Assembly: GCA_934597725.1 (NCBI GenBank)
Contig: CAKTSK010000034.1
Span: 1 to 17,228 of the forward strand
Direction of reading: 5' to 3'
From: an uncultured Eubacteriales bacterium
Lineage (GTDB): Bacteria > Bacillota > Clostridia > Oscillospirales > Oscillospiraceae
DNA: 17,228 bases
The notes beneath the pieces are model-generated. The model was given only the letters and a program-made list of their open reading frames with translations. It made no database searches and had not been told where the DNA came from. The stretch's first letter is position 1. Every line of letters starts with the position of its first letter. A program made the position numbers and the translations under genes. Shown here in pieces: positions 16,924-17,228 of this stretch.

Positions 16924-17228
16924 GCTTCACCACCATTCTCGCTCTCAGGGGCCGTTTCTTCTTTGGTCACGATCTTCGTCTTGATGGGCAGCTTGTGGCT
17001 GGCCAGACGCAGAGCCTCCCGGGCGACCTCTTCGGACACGCCGGCGATCTCGAACATGACCCGGCCGGGCTTGACCACGGCCACCCAATACTCGGGGGAA
17101 CCCTTACCGGAACCCATGCGGGTCTCGGCGGGCTTCTCGGTGATGGGCTTGTCGGGGAAGATCTTGATCCAGACCTTACCGCCACGCTTGGTGTAACGGG
17201 TCATGGCGATACGGGCGGCCTCGATCTG
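16920..17228 (-). CDS. rplP: 50S ribosomal protein L16 (C-terminal part, cut by window edge)
   Basis: The last 102 residues of L16, a late-assembly protein that contacts the A-site tRNA. The visible part starts QIEAARIAMTRYTKRGGKVW at the window edge and continues IFPDKPITEKPAETRMGSGK, the family signature, then YWVAVVKPGRVMFEIAGV. The N-terminal 40 or so residues lie outside the window. The C terminus extends past the usual core with a short acidic tail (TKEETAPESENGGEA). Its stop overlaps the rpmC ATG by 4 bp. Confidence 0.98.
   Translation of the reverse strand, partial: QIEAARIAMTRYTKRGGKVWIKIFPDKPITEKPAETRMGSGKGSPEYWVAVVKPGRVMFEIAGVSEEVAREALRLASHKLPIKTKIVTKEETAPESENGGEA

Overview
The window is a ribosomal-protein and RNA-polymerase chromosome segment read entirely from the minus strand. 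In transcription order (right to left) it carries the end of the S10 operon (rplP, rpmC, rpsQ), the spc operon (rplN, rplX, rplE, rpsZ, rpsH, rplF, rplR, rpsE, rpmD, rplO, secY, adk, map, a KOW-domain gene, infA, rpmJ), the alpha operon (rpsM, rpsK, rpsD, rpoA, rplQ), then a two-gene unit (flavodoxin-fold NAD(P)H oxidoreductase plus cytidylate kinase-like protein), then rpoB and the start of rpoC. I found no supported gene on the plus strand; the long plus-strand frames are GC-rich shadows.

The organism is most likely a GC-rich Clostridia member, probably of the Oscillospiraceae/Ruminococcaceae group (inference). Reasons: Firmicutes order adk-map-KOW-infA-rpmJ, a zinc-type S14, cysteine-bearing L24 and L36, zinc-type adenylate kinase, rpsD inside the alpha operon as in Clostridia rather than Bacillus, AGGAGG-type ribosome binding sites, and the pairing of a Clostridia-type oxidoreductase with a cytidylate kinase-like protein.

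The genes from 17228 to 6019 are packed with gaps of about 3-30 bp or 1-4 bp overlaps, consistent with one long co-transcribed block encoding ribosomal proteins, the Sec translocon channel, N-terminal methionine removal, nucleotide balance, initiation factor 1 and the RNA polymerase alpha subunit. Exceptions are a 181-bp gap between rpsZ and rpsH and hairpin-bearing gaps on both sides of rpoA. A 326-bp hairpin-rich gap follows rplQ. The oxidoreductase/kinase-like pair has a good sigma-A promoter (5730-5758) and a 17-bp-stem hairpin after it (4428-4467). rpoB has its own extended -10 promoter (4351-4379) and a leader of about 160 nt.

The most interesting observation is in the rpsZ-rpsH gap: a 152-bp, strongly structured segment flanked by perfect 9-bp direct repeats, one of which contains the rpsZ stop codon. 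Removing the segment and one repeat leaves a normal 20-bp gap, so it looks like a small insertion in an essential operon. Other points: rpoBC lies beside the alpha operon without rplKAJL, the RpoB beta subunit has an apparent insertion of about 45-50 residues, infA starts with TTG, and the rpoB -35 element lies in a palindrome. I found no rRNA, tRNA, CRISPR array or transposase gene, and no clearly novel multi-gene system.
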